From Amanita rubescens (Eukaryota; Basidiomycota; Agaricomycetes; Agaricales; Amanitaceae), in the NCBI GenBank assembly GCA_015039365.1, contig WION01000101.1, positions 1 through 64,000 of the forward strand: 64,000 nt of DNA, in the 5' to 3' direction. Below, in pieces: positions 41,591 through 54,111 of this stretch. The notes below the pieces were generated by a model that saw nothing but the letters and a program-made list of their open reading frames with translations, did no database searches and had not been told where the DNA came from. The stretch's first letter is position 1, and each line of letters begins with the position of its first letter. Both the position numbers and the translations under genes were made by a program.

Positions 41591-42900
41591 AAAAGGCCAC
41601 TATAACGGTTCGCAGCCTCGCGCTACCTGCCTTTCCCAGTGCTGTCAAAATGGCTACAAGTCGAAGACTGGGCTTGCAGTTCTCTCTGACATCCTTTGCC
41701 GTGGGTACTTCGATTCCTTGGGAGGCCAGGAAACGATTAAAGCTGCACGCCGTATTCTCTACATGAAATTTCACACTCGACGCTGTCAACAAACTTCAGC
41801 TCCCTCACACCCGCAACCCCTACCTCCTTCGTGCTCACACCCCCGGGACCACAGCTCCCACCGCCCTCGCACCCACGCCTCCCAATCGGCAGATTCGGCA
41901 CAGATAAAATTGACCGTACCCGTGTGGTACTACCCTACCCCATCCCGTACTCCTCTCTACTCTTGCTGTAGCAACTGCTCTTCCTTAGGCTCCTCAGCAA
42001 CCCTCCCCATCCTGCACCAAGCGCAAACGACCATCGCCCTAGAAAAGAGAGCACGGGTCGGCTGGCCGGCCCGCGTCATCTCCTCCGCCCTGTTCAATGC
42101 TGCCTGCCGCCCATTCTTACCAACATCCCATGCTAGTTGGCTATGTCGACACAATCGTCGGACAACCACCCCAGAGTCCCGCTAAGTCGCAACAACTTGG
42201 AGTGAAGTGCCTACTCCGAGTCGGTCAGTACCCGTTGTATTCTAAAGCCTCAAGATCTCGTACGACAAAGGATATCCGAGCGAGGTGCGGCATCCGTTCT
42301 CCCATCCGAGTGACTGAGTTGTGCTAACCAGTATAGTATATTGAGCCTCGGAGCAAGGCTACTTCTCAAATTACCCAACCTACGCACACCCCAACCCTAC
42401 AACCCTTTGTACAGCTAGTACGCCTGCCCTCCTCCCACCTCTTGCAAACATCACCGCATACGGTAACCAACCCGCCTCCTTCCCCCTTCACCCTTCTTAC
42501 ACACCTCCCACAAACTAACATGCACCAGCAATCTTGCTGGCCGAAAGAAATACCGCACGCTTCCACGACCAACCTCTCTTCCTTCTCCCCCGACAACGTA
42601 TCCCCTAATTCGGCTCGCATTGAAACAACCACATTCTCAAGTCCATCCCCAACACAAACACAGCGTTTTTCCCGGGACCTCTAATAGCAACAGTCCGCAG
42701 AGCCCCGTCCAGCAACAATTTCCAGGTCCTTTATCTCAGCAGTCGCCCCTCGACCAACCTTTTGGTTCCCAACAGTCTCAATCCGCAAGTCACACATTCG
42801 CGGGCCAAGGTTCGCCTTCTCCAACAGCTACTGTGCCATCACAAGATGCGCCAAACGTTTGTGTGGGGTTTAAAAGGTATGTTCCGTGATTGATCACCTC
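41591..42900 (+). other. Pro/Ser/Gln-rich ORFs, gene status unclear
   Basis: Plus-strand ORFs at 41718-42185 (Pro/Ser/His-rich) and 42620-42889 (SNSNSPQSPVQQQFPGPLSQ) are low in complexity. A donor-like GTATGTT follows the second at about 42875. They could be exons of a disordered regulator or chance ORFs in C-rich DNA. Confidence 0.2.
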
Positions 42901-45259
42901 ACAGATGTTAACGTATCTTTATAGATCCTGTCGTCACCCCGACGCTTACAACCTAGCACCGACGTATCACGCGACAAGGTCAATTTAAGACCAGCTGAGC
43001 GATTTCAAAGCTCATACCGTCAAAACCGAAAGAAAACGGTCGGAAACGAAAAGGTGTTCGGCGAGGGTATCAAAGTGTAAACAACTTTACTCGATACGGT
43101 AAGTCATACATATCAAATCTTTTACTTTGAAATAGTGCCACATGGTAATTGAGTACAAAATTAGTACCAGAGTGTAGTGCAGGCGGGTCTTGTAGGAAAT
43201 GATTTGATGGTAGAATCGGCCGAGTCAAGCGGGATGTCTTCTTGTGGACATTGCAGCATCTCCATCAGTTTCTTGTTCTATGCCGTTTCGTGTGTAAGTC
43301 CAAATACAAGAGAGTATTTCAAGTATGTACCGCATGTTCCAGCTCGAGTAACTTATATTTCGAGACAGACGCATGATGCTGTAAACATCCAACCAAGGAC
43401 TTGTTTTCTTTAATTTATTTCATACACCCAACATTAGTAGTAGGGAAATCACCTTGGGATTTGTGGCATACGGGTACCCGTAGTGTTCTGATTCATCGAA
43501 TGCAACTGGCCAAAACCCAATCCTTCAGGAACATTAGCAAGCCTTATTTCTGGAGAGGAATTGTGAGTACTCCTTTATTTGAGCATGTAAACAGTCAATA
43601 TGTGCTTCCAAGCTTGCGACGTAGATGGTGCGCCTGTATGGCACTCTCAAGGTTAATCTAACCGGGCAGAGGCTTAGGTACTCGACTCGAACGGACTCAA
43701 CAACCTACAGTTCGTTGGGAGAGAAGATAACTTTCTCCAGGACGTGATTCCAGATTCTTCGGGTCCTGGTTCCATCCCTCTTGGCTAAGAGACGGGCATA
43801 GGGATGAGCAATATTTATCCTAGCTAAAGTATTCCGAGCCAAGTGGTCGTAGAGCGGAGAAGAGTGACCACTGGTGAGATGTGGGCTGGACTGGGGTTGG
43901 GTAGACATGACGAAGCAAGAGAGCAAGCGTATGAGCCGAATATAACGCGGCACGAGAGGAGTGCCGGTCAGATCTGGGCTGCCCGAACAGCAGATTCAAC
44001 CGATCTCTCCTCGGCCGCCGCACGGCCCATTTTTCCTCATTTTACCTTTTACAAGTTCGTTCTAACCCACAATCCTTCTTTCTGTCCGGAACCTTTGCGT
44101 GGCAGCGTGAGAGTGAAGTTTACGTTTAGAAACAGCGAAAAGGATACGCCGCAGCCGAGGCGTTGGAGCGGCTGGCAAAGCAGAAAGTCCAAATCCCTTT
44201 TTCATGATGAGATCTTGAGAACAGATTGCCGATCAGAACTAACGAGCTTCAGGGGACCCGCCTTCGGCGCGTCTTCGCTTCGCTCAGACTGCGGCCTTCG
44301 TCTTGCCCCTTCAGCTCGCCGGGGGCTGCGCGCGCGCCCCCAGACCCCCATAAAACCCATTACTTAATTTAATGTTAAATCCCAATTTCTGCAGTTAGTA
44401 GTACCACATTATTTAGTGCTAAACAATACATAAGTTCCTGTGTTACTGCACCCCTCCGCTTCGCTCCGGGGATGCGGGCGCGATATACACATATTTTCCA
44501 AGTTAATACTGTCCGGCAACCGCGGTGCGCTGCCGCGATTGGCCGAGCGATGGCCGAGCAGTGCCAGTTGATGCCGCAAAGGCCAAGCGATAGCCGAGCG
44601 CTTTCCACGTGGTTGAGCCAGATATAATATTAAAAGGCAATACACGTGGCATTAAGCGACGCGTATCGGGATCTATTTTCTCACACCGTTGTCCGCTAAT
44701 ATTATAGATTATAGATAGATTATAGATATATTATAGATCTTCATTGCAACTGCGGAATTACTACATATAGCATCAAAGTATGTAGAATGCTAGAGAAGAC
44801 GAGAAGACACAACAAAGCACTAGGTCATCATCGAGACCCGTCTGACACGGGGATTTCCTTACATAAATAGAATATGTCTGAATAAGAAACTGCAGCACAA
44901 TATTTTAGTAACATTAACTTTTTGATGAGGACTGTATGTATTAGGCAGTCGCGGATGAGGCGGGCACAAGAATTAGTAGCTACTGGAGTCCTGCAACCTA
45001 TTCGAATACTTCGATCGGGACTTCCGTGAGGGTGCGGTTCTCCCGCGCGCCTGCATAAAAAAATGAGTTTACTTCATGAAAGACATGAACGATGAACGTT
45101 ACCTTGTGAAATGTGCCATAAGGCCTCCTGCGCCAACTGTACATAGCGGGCGCTAAACCTACTTCACCCGGCCCGTTGCCACTGTGCTGCATTTTGACCA
45201 GCCTCCTGCTCTCTGAAGAATTTGTTCTGCTAGAGGTATCATCAATCCTCTTCAGCAAG
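42901..45259. other. Long stretch without a recognisable gene
   Basis: Only short ORFs occur. A GC-rich, CTTCGC-repeating segment lies at 44240-44360 and a related one at 44445-44480, followed by GCGATGGCCGAG-type direct repeats at 44540-44600. These look like transposon-derived sequence. A minus ORF at 44998-45258 has an intron-like interior but no domain. Confidence 0.35.
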
Positions 45260-45483
45260 ATGGCGGCTTCCTTCGAGTCTTTTCACTCCAAAATCAAGCA
45301 GGGGAGGCATGCTGCCAGTTTGAATGGCAAGCCTTATGAGGTTGTGCCACCGTAAGGTCGAATTTGAAGTGGGCTGCTTCATGCCAACAGCGCGATCAAT
45401 GTTATTTCATTGATTGCAGCCTACCCGTAACCCCTGCACCCGTGTGCTTATGTTGTCTATTGCTTCCCATTGTCCATGGGTGA
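45260..45483 (+). CDS. Possible two-exon small protein (53 residues)
   Basis: ATG 45260 opens MAASFESFHSKIKQGRHAAS, LNGKPYEVVPP. A GTAAGG donor at 45352 and a TTGCAG acceptor ending at 45419 join it to LPVTPAPVCLCC and a TGA at 45481. The splice sites look good but the product is short and unknown. It could also be the first exons of a longer Pro-rich gene (PAPVIVRPAPPALVPL at 45855-45900). Confidence 0.25.
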
Positions 45484-46488
45484 TGCTCTGCCTCTGCTGC
45501 CTTTCCCGCCCGAAAGCAATTCTCAGCATCGCCTGATGCTTCTCCGAGTCCTGCTGTGGAAGTGGCATGACGGTGGTGTGGGAGATGCATTTCGAGTTTC
45601 CGCGAGAGCTGGAGGCTCAGCTACCGGCACAACCCCAACGGCATCATCATCAGCAGCAGCAAAGAACGAATGAACCAGCGACAACGGTACCGGGCGGGAT
45701 ATGGATGACGAATGGAAGCCATACAGTAGAGACCTCCGAAGCCCGCTTTGCAGTAAAGCAGAACAGCAGCGTTGATCGGGATGTATTGGGAATGTAGACA
45801 TGGCGCGGGCTCTAAACCTATTTCACCTGGGGCCGCAGGTAACGGTTTCGACCCCTCCTGCGCCTGTCATTGTGCGACCAGCACCACCAGCACTAGTTCC
45901 TTTACCAGCAATGCCTGTACCCTTCCCCTGTGAGCCGTATCCCTGTGGAACAACAAAGGAGCCAATCTTGGTCACGATTCCAGTATTAGCCTGCAGCTGA
46001 ACAACCCTATACCGGCTACGAAGTGCTAAAGCAGATACATACATAACCAACTACTAAACTAGTCAGCATTGACCATGGAAAACAAAAAAGATCCCTCCAG
46101 GAAAGTTAGACTCGCCTTCTTTCTCGACGAGCGTGATGCGCGCATTGGAAACTTCCGAGAGAGGTGGAATGCGCTGGACAGGCCTGTTAAGATGATTCCG
46201 CAACCGAGGACGACGATGTGCTTTTCTACTCACCGCTCACGACTCACGAGCAACGGCGGCGTAAATCAGACACAGGACTTCTTCACCTGGCTGAGTTTGA
46301 TTCTGAATCCAATTCCGGCAGTGGCACACCGTGTTCTGGTTCACGATATAATGTTAAAATCCATACACTCTTCTTCATGGCGTTTCACGGAGGTTCACGG
46401 CGAACCGCAATGAACATGGATCAAAATGTAATCACAACTGGATTTGGTCCAATACGGCAAGTCATAGAATTAGGCGCTGAACGTGTAA
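45484..46488. other. Low-complexity ORFs, no clear gene
   Basis: Plus ORFs at 45567-45797 (HHHQQQQ), 45800-46000 (Pro/Val-rich) and 46069-46413 have no domains I recognise. They may be parts of the kinase gene whose tail follows. Confidence 0.25.
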
Positions 46489-46689
46489 ATGTATAAGATC
46501 CAGTTTGACACTATACCTTTCAAGGGTACGAATGAGATTCAAATCGTGAAGCTTGTCTCTCGTGGGAAGCGTCTGCCTCGACTGGAAAAGCCACCTTTGA
46601 GTGATGAGGAGTGGAAGTTGATTAAGCGATGTTGGGTGAAGGAAGCGGTGAGGTGTCTTGCAATAAGGGTATTGTGGAAAAGATTATGA
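46489..46689 (+). pseudogene. C-terminal tail of a protein kinase domain
   Basis: IPFKGTNEIQIVKLVSRGKR, PPLSDEEWKLIKRCW followed by a scrambled CLAIRVLWKRL matches the end of a tyrosine-kinase-like Ser/Thr kinase (subdomains X-XI: V-x-x-G-x-RP, D-x-W-LI-x-CW). These kinases are expanded in Agaricomycetes. The N-lobe, HRD and DFG motifs are not found upstream. A frameshift before the final Arg-containing helix is likely. Confidence 0.6.
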
Positions 46690-47394
46690 CCTGGAGATCT
46701 GTGTGATTATATGGCGTCTTGATACGGGGATCCTTGGATAAACGGATCTTACGCACTTGAGCAGTTTTTAGTCGACGACAGATAGATCATAAACGTAGCG
46801 TAAGGTTGCGCTGCTTGTCTGTCAAGAATAAGCTTATCGAAAGTATTCAGGTTGTATACTTGCCAATTGTATGCACGTACATACATATAGTATATACGGG
46901 TGACACGCATGGTACGCCAGCCTCAAACGTGCTGCACGTTGAAAAGATGCCCATACATAGTAAGCATCGGCATCATCTATCCTTCCTTTCCTATTACGCG
47001 GACACTCGACCCTCGCGTGCTGAAAATTTCCAGCCTATCCAAACCAAATTGGTTAAGCACAACTTTGTACTTGGGCGACGATACGTGTCATTCAACATTT
47101 GGGAGGCGTCAAACAGCGCGGACACAGACTGCAGCGTGCAAGGATCATACGCGCCATGCATCTATTTCTGTGATGGCAGTTTCCCTGTTCGCTCTGAAGC
47201 CGCAGGGTTAGTGAGGGTCATTAGCGAATCTTCCGGGAGCGGTAAGTACACACTGATTGCACCATGCGCTGTCACCAACAATGCTTAATGATACATACAG
47301 TTGTACTGTGATTGTTTGAACAGAGTATTCCATCAAGCAAGAAAACTCAAAATGTGTTCGCGTGACTGCCTGAGGCCAAGGTAACCTTGAGGTC
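46690..47394. other. No recognised gene
   Basis: A 160-codon plus ORF at 46806-47288 has no domain and overlaps another frame of similar length. No repeat is noted. Confidence 0.3.
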
Positions 47395-47730
47395 GTCGAC
47401 TTAGAAACATCGCCATCCCTCGAAGGGGTCGACAGGCCTCACGTTCACGTCCTACTCCAGGACACCATCCCGGAGACGTGGTGGAAATACGCACAATGTG
47501 AAAGACAGCAGAGAAAGCAAGCAACGTCTGGAGAAGCCATCCAGGGACCCGTACTTCGGAACTCAGATTCGTTCCTGCTTCAGTTCCCAGCAATTCGGAG
47601 GGTTCAGACACGCAGTGGCTCCAAGGCACGCACTAAAGTCAATACTCGTGAATCGACGTCCGCAATACCACGGCGGAGTGCATGATGCACAGGTACCCGG
47701 CCTGTATTCCCCATATCACTTCCAAAACAA
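47395..47730 (+). pseudogene. Possible copia pol connector region
   Basis: One frame reads QGNLEVVDLETSPSLEGVDR, IPETWWKYAQCERQQRKQAT, and RRVQTRSGSKARTKVNTRES before a stop. Position (upstream of the reverse transcriptase) and basic, Ser-rich composition suit the spacer between integrase and reverse transcriptase of a copia element, but no catalytic motif is present. The call rests on context. Confidence 0.3.
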
Positions 47731-47848
47731 TGGTTACAGCGGTAGTACTTGATCATATCCGCCTAGTCCAGTAGTCCTTCCCTGTCCATTACAAAAATGA
47801 CTAGCACTGACTCCTGATGCATGAGGGGTACGTAGAATGTAGTCTACA

Positions 47849-48385
47849 CTGGCCCGAAAGCCGTCGCTAATAAATGGGTGTTCGTCAAGAAATATAATAA
47901 AGACGGACAAATTACCAAATATAAAGCGCGTCTGGTTGCTAAGGGCTTCTCCCAAATTCCAGGCATGGATTTCAATCAAACGTTTGCGCCTGTCGTACGC
48001 TTTGAGACAATCCGCAGCATAATGGCGGAAGCCGTCCGTAGAAGATGGAAATTACGTCAGATGGATGTAAAAGGAGCGTACCTAAATGGATACCTCAAAG
48101 AAGAGGTATATATGGACCAACCGTTCGGGTTTGGCGACGGAACGGATAAAGTTTGTCGCCTGATAAAGACCCTGTATGGTCTGAAACAATCAGGGCGCGA
48201 ATGGAACGAGGAGCTAAATAAGAAGCTCACCAAAAAGGGATTTCGTAGATTAATCTCGGATCCGTGCGCATATCGTCGTGAAAAAGACAGCCGTATTGAA
48301 ATTTTAACTGTCTGGGTAGACGACTTACTGTTGTTTACCAATGACGATGCGGCAATGACGCAAAAAAAAAAAAAAAAAAAAAAAA
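47849..48385 (+). pseudogene. Copia reverse transcriptase fragment ending in 24 A
   Basis: The frame TGPKAVANKWVFVKKYN, KARLVAKGFSQIPGMDF, MDVKGAYLNGYLKEEVYMDQ, LIKTLYGLKQSGREWN and VDDLLLF is the first two thirds of a Ty1/copia reverse transcriptase. The catalytic YVDD-type box is present as WVDDLL. At NDDAAMTQ the coding sequence changes abruptly into 24 consecutive A (48362-48385), after which unrelated DNA follows. A stop lies just upstream of the fragment. It is 5'- and 3'-truncated. The A tract suggests either retrocopying of a prematurely polyadenylated transcript or a chance junction. Confidence 0.8.
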
Positions 48386-48998
48386 CGCTATCCTCATTCT
48401 CTCGCTCCCGCCTCTTACAGGTCCGTACTAAGGAAGGCCACTACAATTGTTCCACGCCTTTCGCCCTCCTTAGTCCGACCGTGATGTGCTGCAGTCCTAG
48501 TTCAACGAGGCTCACCTGTTCGGCGCCCGCCCGCCCACAGCCCACCTCACCGACCCCCCGGGCCAGGAGTCCCTCTCGCGGCTTCGCCCATCCGTAGTTT
48601 CTTCATTTCAAGTATACAATACAGTTGCTCTCTTGCAATATAGTTACCTTCAATCTGCCATATATGCACCTCACCCTTCTCTCTCTCCAGATCTCTTCCT
48701 TCCAAGCCCTTTACGACCAGCTGGCATAGATTCCTCATTCGGCGGAGTTGGTTTTCGATCAAAGATCCGCATAATTTAAAATTCAAATTCTAGATGATAA
48801 ATTTGGAATTTGGAAATACATGCCTTCTTAAATAACCTAACTAAGCGACGATTGCGACTTTTTTGGACTACTACGTTTTGCCTTTTGTGGTGGATTCTGC
48901 TTACGCCCAAGCTCCGTCACATTAAGTTACCAGTTAAGATTGTGCAACATAAATGAGCCAGTCAACGTTTTCTAACACTCTCGTCCCTCTCTATCACT
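48386..48998. other. No gene; pyrimidine-rich then AT-rich
   Basis: The stretch after the A tract has no domain-bearing ORF. The last 150 bases before 48999 should hold the promoter and leader of the next gene (CTCTCGTCCCTCTCTATCAC just upstream of the ATG). Confidence 0.35.
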
Positions 48999-50117
48999 AT
49001 GGCATACCTTGCTGCCTTCCCTACCCCCTCACCTTACGCTGTTCAATGCCAAATGGCCCCGTGGCACGGCTCGTTCCGAGTTGTCAGTAATGAGATGTGC
49101 GCCTCAGACAGAGACAGCAGTCAACTCGTGTATGTTACTGCTGTGGAAACTGATGGACAGAGGTACGCAGCCAACTCAACTTCATCAAGCCCATGCCTGA
49201 TAAGCCAGTAGCAGGATGGACCTATGGCCGCATCAGTTCGTCACTTATGTCAAAAGCAACTCGACTGTCCTAAGGGAATTCCTCGCCTGGGTTGATCAAT
49301 ATCACCCCCCGACCTGTACATACGTCCCTACCAAATTTCCGGATGCAAATAGAGAAGCAATGAATCAAAGCAACTTTCGTGCGTTGTCTAGAATCCTTTT
49401 TGAGAGTCAGACCGTGAGAGTATTTCCTCTGGACGCTCCTCGAGGTTGGGAACCTGACGATAATCGTAACAGATTGCCATTGCAAGTTGGAACATCGACG
49501 CTATTCCTGGTGCTGGGATCATTATTTACCCCGCCCAAAATTCCACTGTTATGCTTGTCGGTGCATTGTTTTTACACAGTTCTTTCCCTGAGTTCATTTC
49601 CGGAATGTCACAAAGTGTTCATCCCAACCCCTACACGATGCAATGGCACGCCCAAATTCCCTACTCCCAACCCATGGAATATGCCAATGGATTCCACTAC
49701 CCGGCTTATTATCCGCATCGATTAGCTTGTCCAGAGAATTCGAATGCAAATAATCCATTCAACCGCTATCGTTTTTTCCCTGAGTTTGTTTCTGGAATAT
49801 CACAAAGTGTTCATCCGAACCCATGCATGATGCAGTGGCACGCTCAAATTCCCTATTCCCAATCCGTGGGTGGTGGATTCCACTACCCGGTTTGTTATCC
49901 ACATCAATTGGCCTCCCCAGAGAATTCAAATGCAAATGGCAGTCCATTTGACCATTATCAATACACAATACCGCAAAATATGGGCTGGAACCCCAAACAA
50001 ACTCAATCCTTTATGGGAGGCACCTCGGGTGTGCTGAAAACTGAAGATGAATCCACACAGCAGGTAACAGGCCCACGATACACGTTATTTATAAATTCTT
50101 CAGGGACCGATGACTGA
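48999..50117 (+). CDS. Unrecognised protein with an internal repeat (about 320 residues)
   Basis: Three exons fit: 48999-49162, 49212-49485 and 49593-50117. Introns are GTACGC...GTAG and GTTGGA...TGAG, with the second acceptor chosen because TTACACAG (ending 49579) would give an immediate stop. The N-terminal third has LREFLAWVDQYHPP. The C-terminal half contains a duplicated segment of about 60 residues: ISGMSQSVHPNPYTMQWHAQ with IPYSQPMEY, and VSGISQSVHPNPCMMQWHAQ with IPYSQSVGG. The rest is Tyr/Pro/Asn-rich. No family is recognised. The conserved repeats and open frames suggest a real recent gene. Confidence 0.55.
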
Positions 50118-51882
50118 CGTATATAGCCCATACTACTAGTACTAAGGAAGGAAGTTTTTGTAACGAACTTGGTCTTGATGGGGAAGGATGAAACATCAAT
50201 GCATCGGTTACTTTTAACGCTACCTAGTACCGCCTGGATATCAATGCAACAGATGATTGAAAATTACTCATATTGGATCTATATACAAAACAAATCACTA
50301 AACACTTGATGGTTTGGGAAAGGGGGAGGAGGCGCGAGGGAACAGCGGGAATCGATGACGTGAACAATCTCCCGCCTGGTTGACGATAGCAATTTCAAAG
50401 GCTGCGCTCCTTACTGACAGTGCTGGCTGGCTGGAACTCACTAATTGAGAATGAGAAGACTTTCTATTGCGATATCGTAATCGTGGATGCCTGGGCACAT
50501 CGTCTGGAAACGCCAAGTGAAGATGGTGGCGTCAAATCGCCAGCTGTCTCAACTCCGCAGTCTGCTTGAGGCACGTCAAGCCGGCACGCTCGTTCCGTTT
50601 CTTTCTTTTCTTGAGTTCGTGCTTTCATTGCCTGCGACAATTGTCAGTGGTTTGCCAACATAAGCTGTTCAATCCTCATTCTAAAAGACGGGTGACAAAT
50701 ATAATGGTATGACGGCAGGGCGGCTGTCACCTTTGTCTGTCTTCTTGGCACGGATCACGTCGAGAGACATTGATTGATCTTTTGGGTCCCAAGCAAAATC
50801 GTCACTATTAAAGTGTATTTGAACAGCTGGCTACATTCATTCGCTAGTCGAGACTTGCATTCCGAAAGGCGAAGGAAGGCAAGAAAGTCAAATTTCCCGT
50901 AGTAGAGCCAACTCCTGAGGCAACCATCACCGTGCTTGCAGTTAGGGGACTAGTGGCAGTCAGCGCTGCAGAAAGAGCGAGAGCAGGTGCGTTGGACTAG
51001 AAGTGGTCTCTTCGGCAGTCAATAGGTGAAGATGTGTCTGCAAACGCCGTGCATGGCAAGAGACCAAAAGATGGAGAGGCAGGAGAGAAGAAAGACGAGC
51101 ATATATATACGAACGTCATCGCAGAGGTTGGCATGGTCGTGTGACTGAAATCATCATCGAGAGACGCAGGAAAGAGGGACGACATGGGCAGTTAACAACA
51201 TTGACTCGGTCGTACTAGCATCAGTGATGTATGCGTCGCGCATCGTGGTGACACTCGAGCGCACACATGCGGGCAAGCAATAAACGTGAGCTGAGACAAG
51301 GACATGCGACACCAGACATGCTTCAGGTGGAGGTGAAATTGCGCAGCAAATAACAGAACAGGTATGGCTCGGGGACAAGGAGCGTGTGTCAAGTGAGATC
51401 AGGATGCAAGGAGCGGCATTCCCAAGTCTATGCCAGGCGCTGCGTGCATGAAATCTTCTAAAGGCGAGGGCAAATGCATGAGGCGCAGCAAGCTGGTATC
51501 GGTATTGAAAAGTTAGCTGAGACCAAGGTGGGCGCCCGTTTCGATCGCTCGTCGATCGCTCTGACTCATCCCAACACGCCGTTAAGAGTCGCCGCATGAG
51601 CAGATTTAAGGTCGTTTAAATCAAAACACCTATGCGGAACGGACACTGTAGCGATAGCGGTGAGAAAAGACACCGTACGTGAAATTACAACATACTGTAA
51701 AGGATACCTCTGGTTGATAGTGGGAAACACATGATCTGACATATACACACTTATCTTTCAGATTGCCGGGATGGTGATTTTGTACGCACGCATCTAGCAG
51801 TTTGAGATTGGCGCGCAGAATGGTGGTGAAACGTTGAACGTTGAACGGCGTACTGCAGTGCAGTTGCACCGAGAAACGGACG
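50118..51882. other. No recognised gene
   Basis: Several minus ORFs (50298-50516, 50997-51185, 51154-51597) lack domains and overlap frames of equal length. Nothing else stands out. Confidence 0.35.
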
Positions 51883-52143
51883 TCACGCATGCGGCATCGA
51901 ATGAATGTCTCCTGTGGTACTAGAAAAAGGTCCAATGTGCATCGCGTCGTTCGCTGGTGTAACACGCACTGAAGGCGGAGTATCGGAGTCGCGAGGGAGC
52001 TGAGCCATATCCCCGGCGAAAATGATGTTTATATCGCGGAAAAGGGCAGAGCGACCAGAGGCCGGGGAGAAGATCCCAACATATTCACGACTGAACACGG
52101 AAACTTCGTCAAAAGCGATCAAACGCGTTGGGCGTGAAGCCAT
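51883..52143 (-). pseudogene. Pif1-type helicase fragment
   Basis: The minus frame RLIAFDEVSVFSREYVGIF, then FRDINIIFAGDMAQLPRDSD carries the Walker B (DEVS) and the GD-x-x-QLP motif III of Pif1-like helicases, which in fungi are often parts of Helitron-type elements. Walker A and motifs IV-VI are absent. The frame runs into unrelated sequence that is part of a local direct repeat. Confidence 0.6.
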
Positions 52144-52304
52144 GTGGATAACTAAGATGGATTGGGCAATTGGATCACATATTTATGTATGCTCAGGATG
52201 CAAAGGAGCTCCCGATGGAACAGGGCAAAGAAGGGCCGCGCGTCCTGTATCGAATGAATGTCCCCTGTGACTACCAAAAAGGTCGAGCATGCATCGCGTC
52301 GTTC
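51896..52304. repeat. Direct repeat pair, about 55 bp, 353 bp apart
   Basis: ATCGAATGAATGTC ... GCATCGCGTCGTTC occurs at 51896-51952 and again at 52249-52304 with about 80% identity. The Pif1 fragment lies between. It could mark a small duplicated insertion. Confidence 0.6.
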
Positions 52305-53900
52305 ACGAGAGCGGTATATGCTGAGAGGTGGGGTTTGCATACAGGAGGATGCAGGATGTAATGGATAGATGAGAGCACGGCGGACTGGTCGCCGAAAAGC
52401 AGGCAGCAATAGAAAACGGCAGAAGGTGACGGTCGTCACAAAGGGTCATACTGATTATGTTAGCCTGGCGGAGACTGCTCCCTGAGTAAAACTCTTCACC
52501 TTTCAGGTTGCGGGGATTTCAATTAAATCATTCCCAAAATCTATAATGTGTGGGCAAAAGCACGCCAGGGGCCCTCAAGGCTCAAGAGTTTCCTGACATA
52601 CCTTATTAGGGTGATATCACCGTGGTTGCTACATCTAAGATTGAGATCTAGATTCCAGGCCATGCTGCCATTTTTGTACACTTGGCTAGACTGGGCCACC
52701 ACTCCGTGTGGCATGTCCGACGAGGCCCAAGTTTTGGAATCTCGCTGCATAAGCAAGTTGTGGCTGTGCCACAGTTTGGTCAGGCTTCTCGGGTATCACC
52801 GGCTCTGATAACGTTACAAGCGCCTGGACACCCCCATATACATCCCTCCTTCCTCGTCTTTTGGTCGTCTTTCCTCTCCTACCGCCAACCATCCGTCCTA
52901 GCTTTTACCCACCCAGCCGTTGATCAAGTGAAGATGGAAAGGTAGTGGGGACAAAAAGAGAATTTGTACATCGGAGGGTCAGTATCACTGATCGTTTAAC
53001 GGATTGCGAGTTGATCCATTATAGAGTGTCTGCCCCTTTGTCATCGGCACAGCAGCCTTCATTGCTATTGTTGTGGGCACCAATTCCCTCCATTCCTCCA
53101 CCAGATTTAATTCACGTGTGCGGCTTAGCCCCCCAGCAAATAGGGTATACGTATACGTATATGTATAGGGTCGGTGAGGGAAAGGTCAAAATACGGTAAA
53201 CATACAGTATATGGTTTATTTATACGGTTGTCTCCAGAACAAATATACCCAAATTCCAATCTTGCATCGCGCTTCATGCCAGCTGCGCCATTCGTGCCGA
53301 ATCAACCGGATGACTGATGAAGCACATCGTATCATCACGTTGGACTGTATAACGTTTCATCACCAGAGAATGTCAGCGTTACTTTCTTCGATGAAGCCAA
53401 GGACACAGTTATCATCACCAGCCAGGAAGAACTTCAGTATTTCTACGAACGCTATGATCAGTCTTTTATCTAGTTTATATATATGTTCCTTATATTGAGT
53501 ACAATACCCGACTTTGAGTGGGAGACAAGCCTGGATAACAGAGCAGCAGTTGTGATGATTTGTTATTGGAATATTTCGGGCCAAATCGAGCGCGTCGCTC
53601 GCTTTCCATTTTAGGACAATTCATGGCATCATGGACTCGAACGGTTTATTTTAACATTTGTACCTTGAAATTTCAAATTCCGAGGTCAAGCGCAAACGAA
53701 GGACTCGGTTTTAGGGGCCTCTTAAGAACGCTCCACAACCACGTCGAACAACCTACAGCACATAATTGATAACGAGAAGTGCACTGGTGACTGGTAGGCA
53801 AATGGAAATCTTGGGCTACGGCCAGGGCGGAAACGGCCGAAAACGTTATATTTTCAATTCCCCGCTGTTCTTCTGATTACGTTATGATTGTCAGACAGCT
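52305..53900. other. No recognised gene
   Basis: A plus ORF at 52548-52808 and smaller ones have no domain. TATACGTATACGTATATGTATA-like dinucleotide runs occur at 53148-53168. Confidence 0.35.
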
Positions 53901-53962
53901 CCGAGGGGCTTTTCGGCATTTTCGAAAGGGGGAAAGGGGGGAAAGGAACACCATTGTCAGTC

Positions 53963-54111
53963 GATAGTCTTAAGACTATCCCGGATATTCTCGGGATGGT
54001 TGTCTAAGTCTACACCCATGATATACTAGTCTAATCCTACACATACAATTCAGTACCTGCTTGATTAATAGTCTAAGACTATATGAATTGACGGATAGTC
54101 TTAAGACTATC
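53963..54111. repeat. Three related palindromes (TAGTCTTAAGACTA family)
   Basis: GATAGTCTTAAGACTATC is a perfect 18-bp palindrome at 53963-53980 and again at 54094-54111. ATAGTCTAAGACTAT lies at 54068-54082. Another hairpin (CCCGG/CTCGGG arms) follows at 53980-53996. The surrounding 300 bp are non-coding. Confidence 0.9.

Noticed and set aside
44998..45258. Minus ORF with possible intron (GTAACG ... TGCAG)
   Set aside because: Splicing gives a basic tail with no recognised family, and the start overlaps the leader of the plus-strand candidate at 45260.
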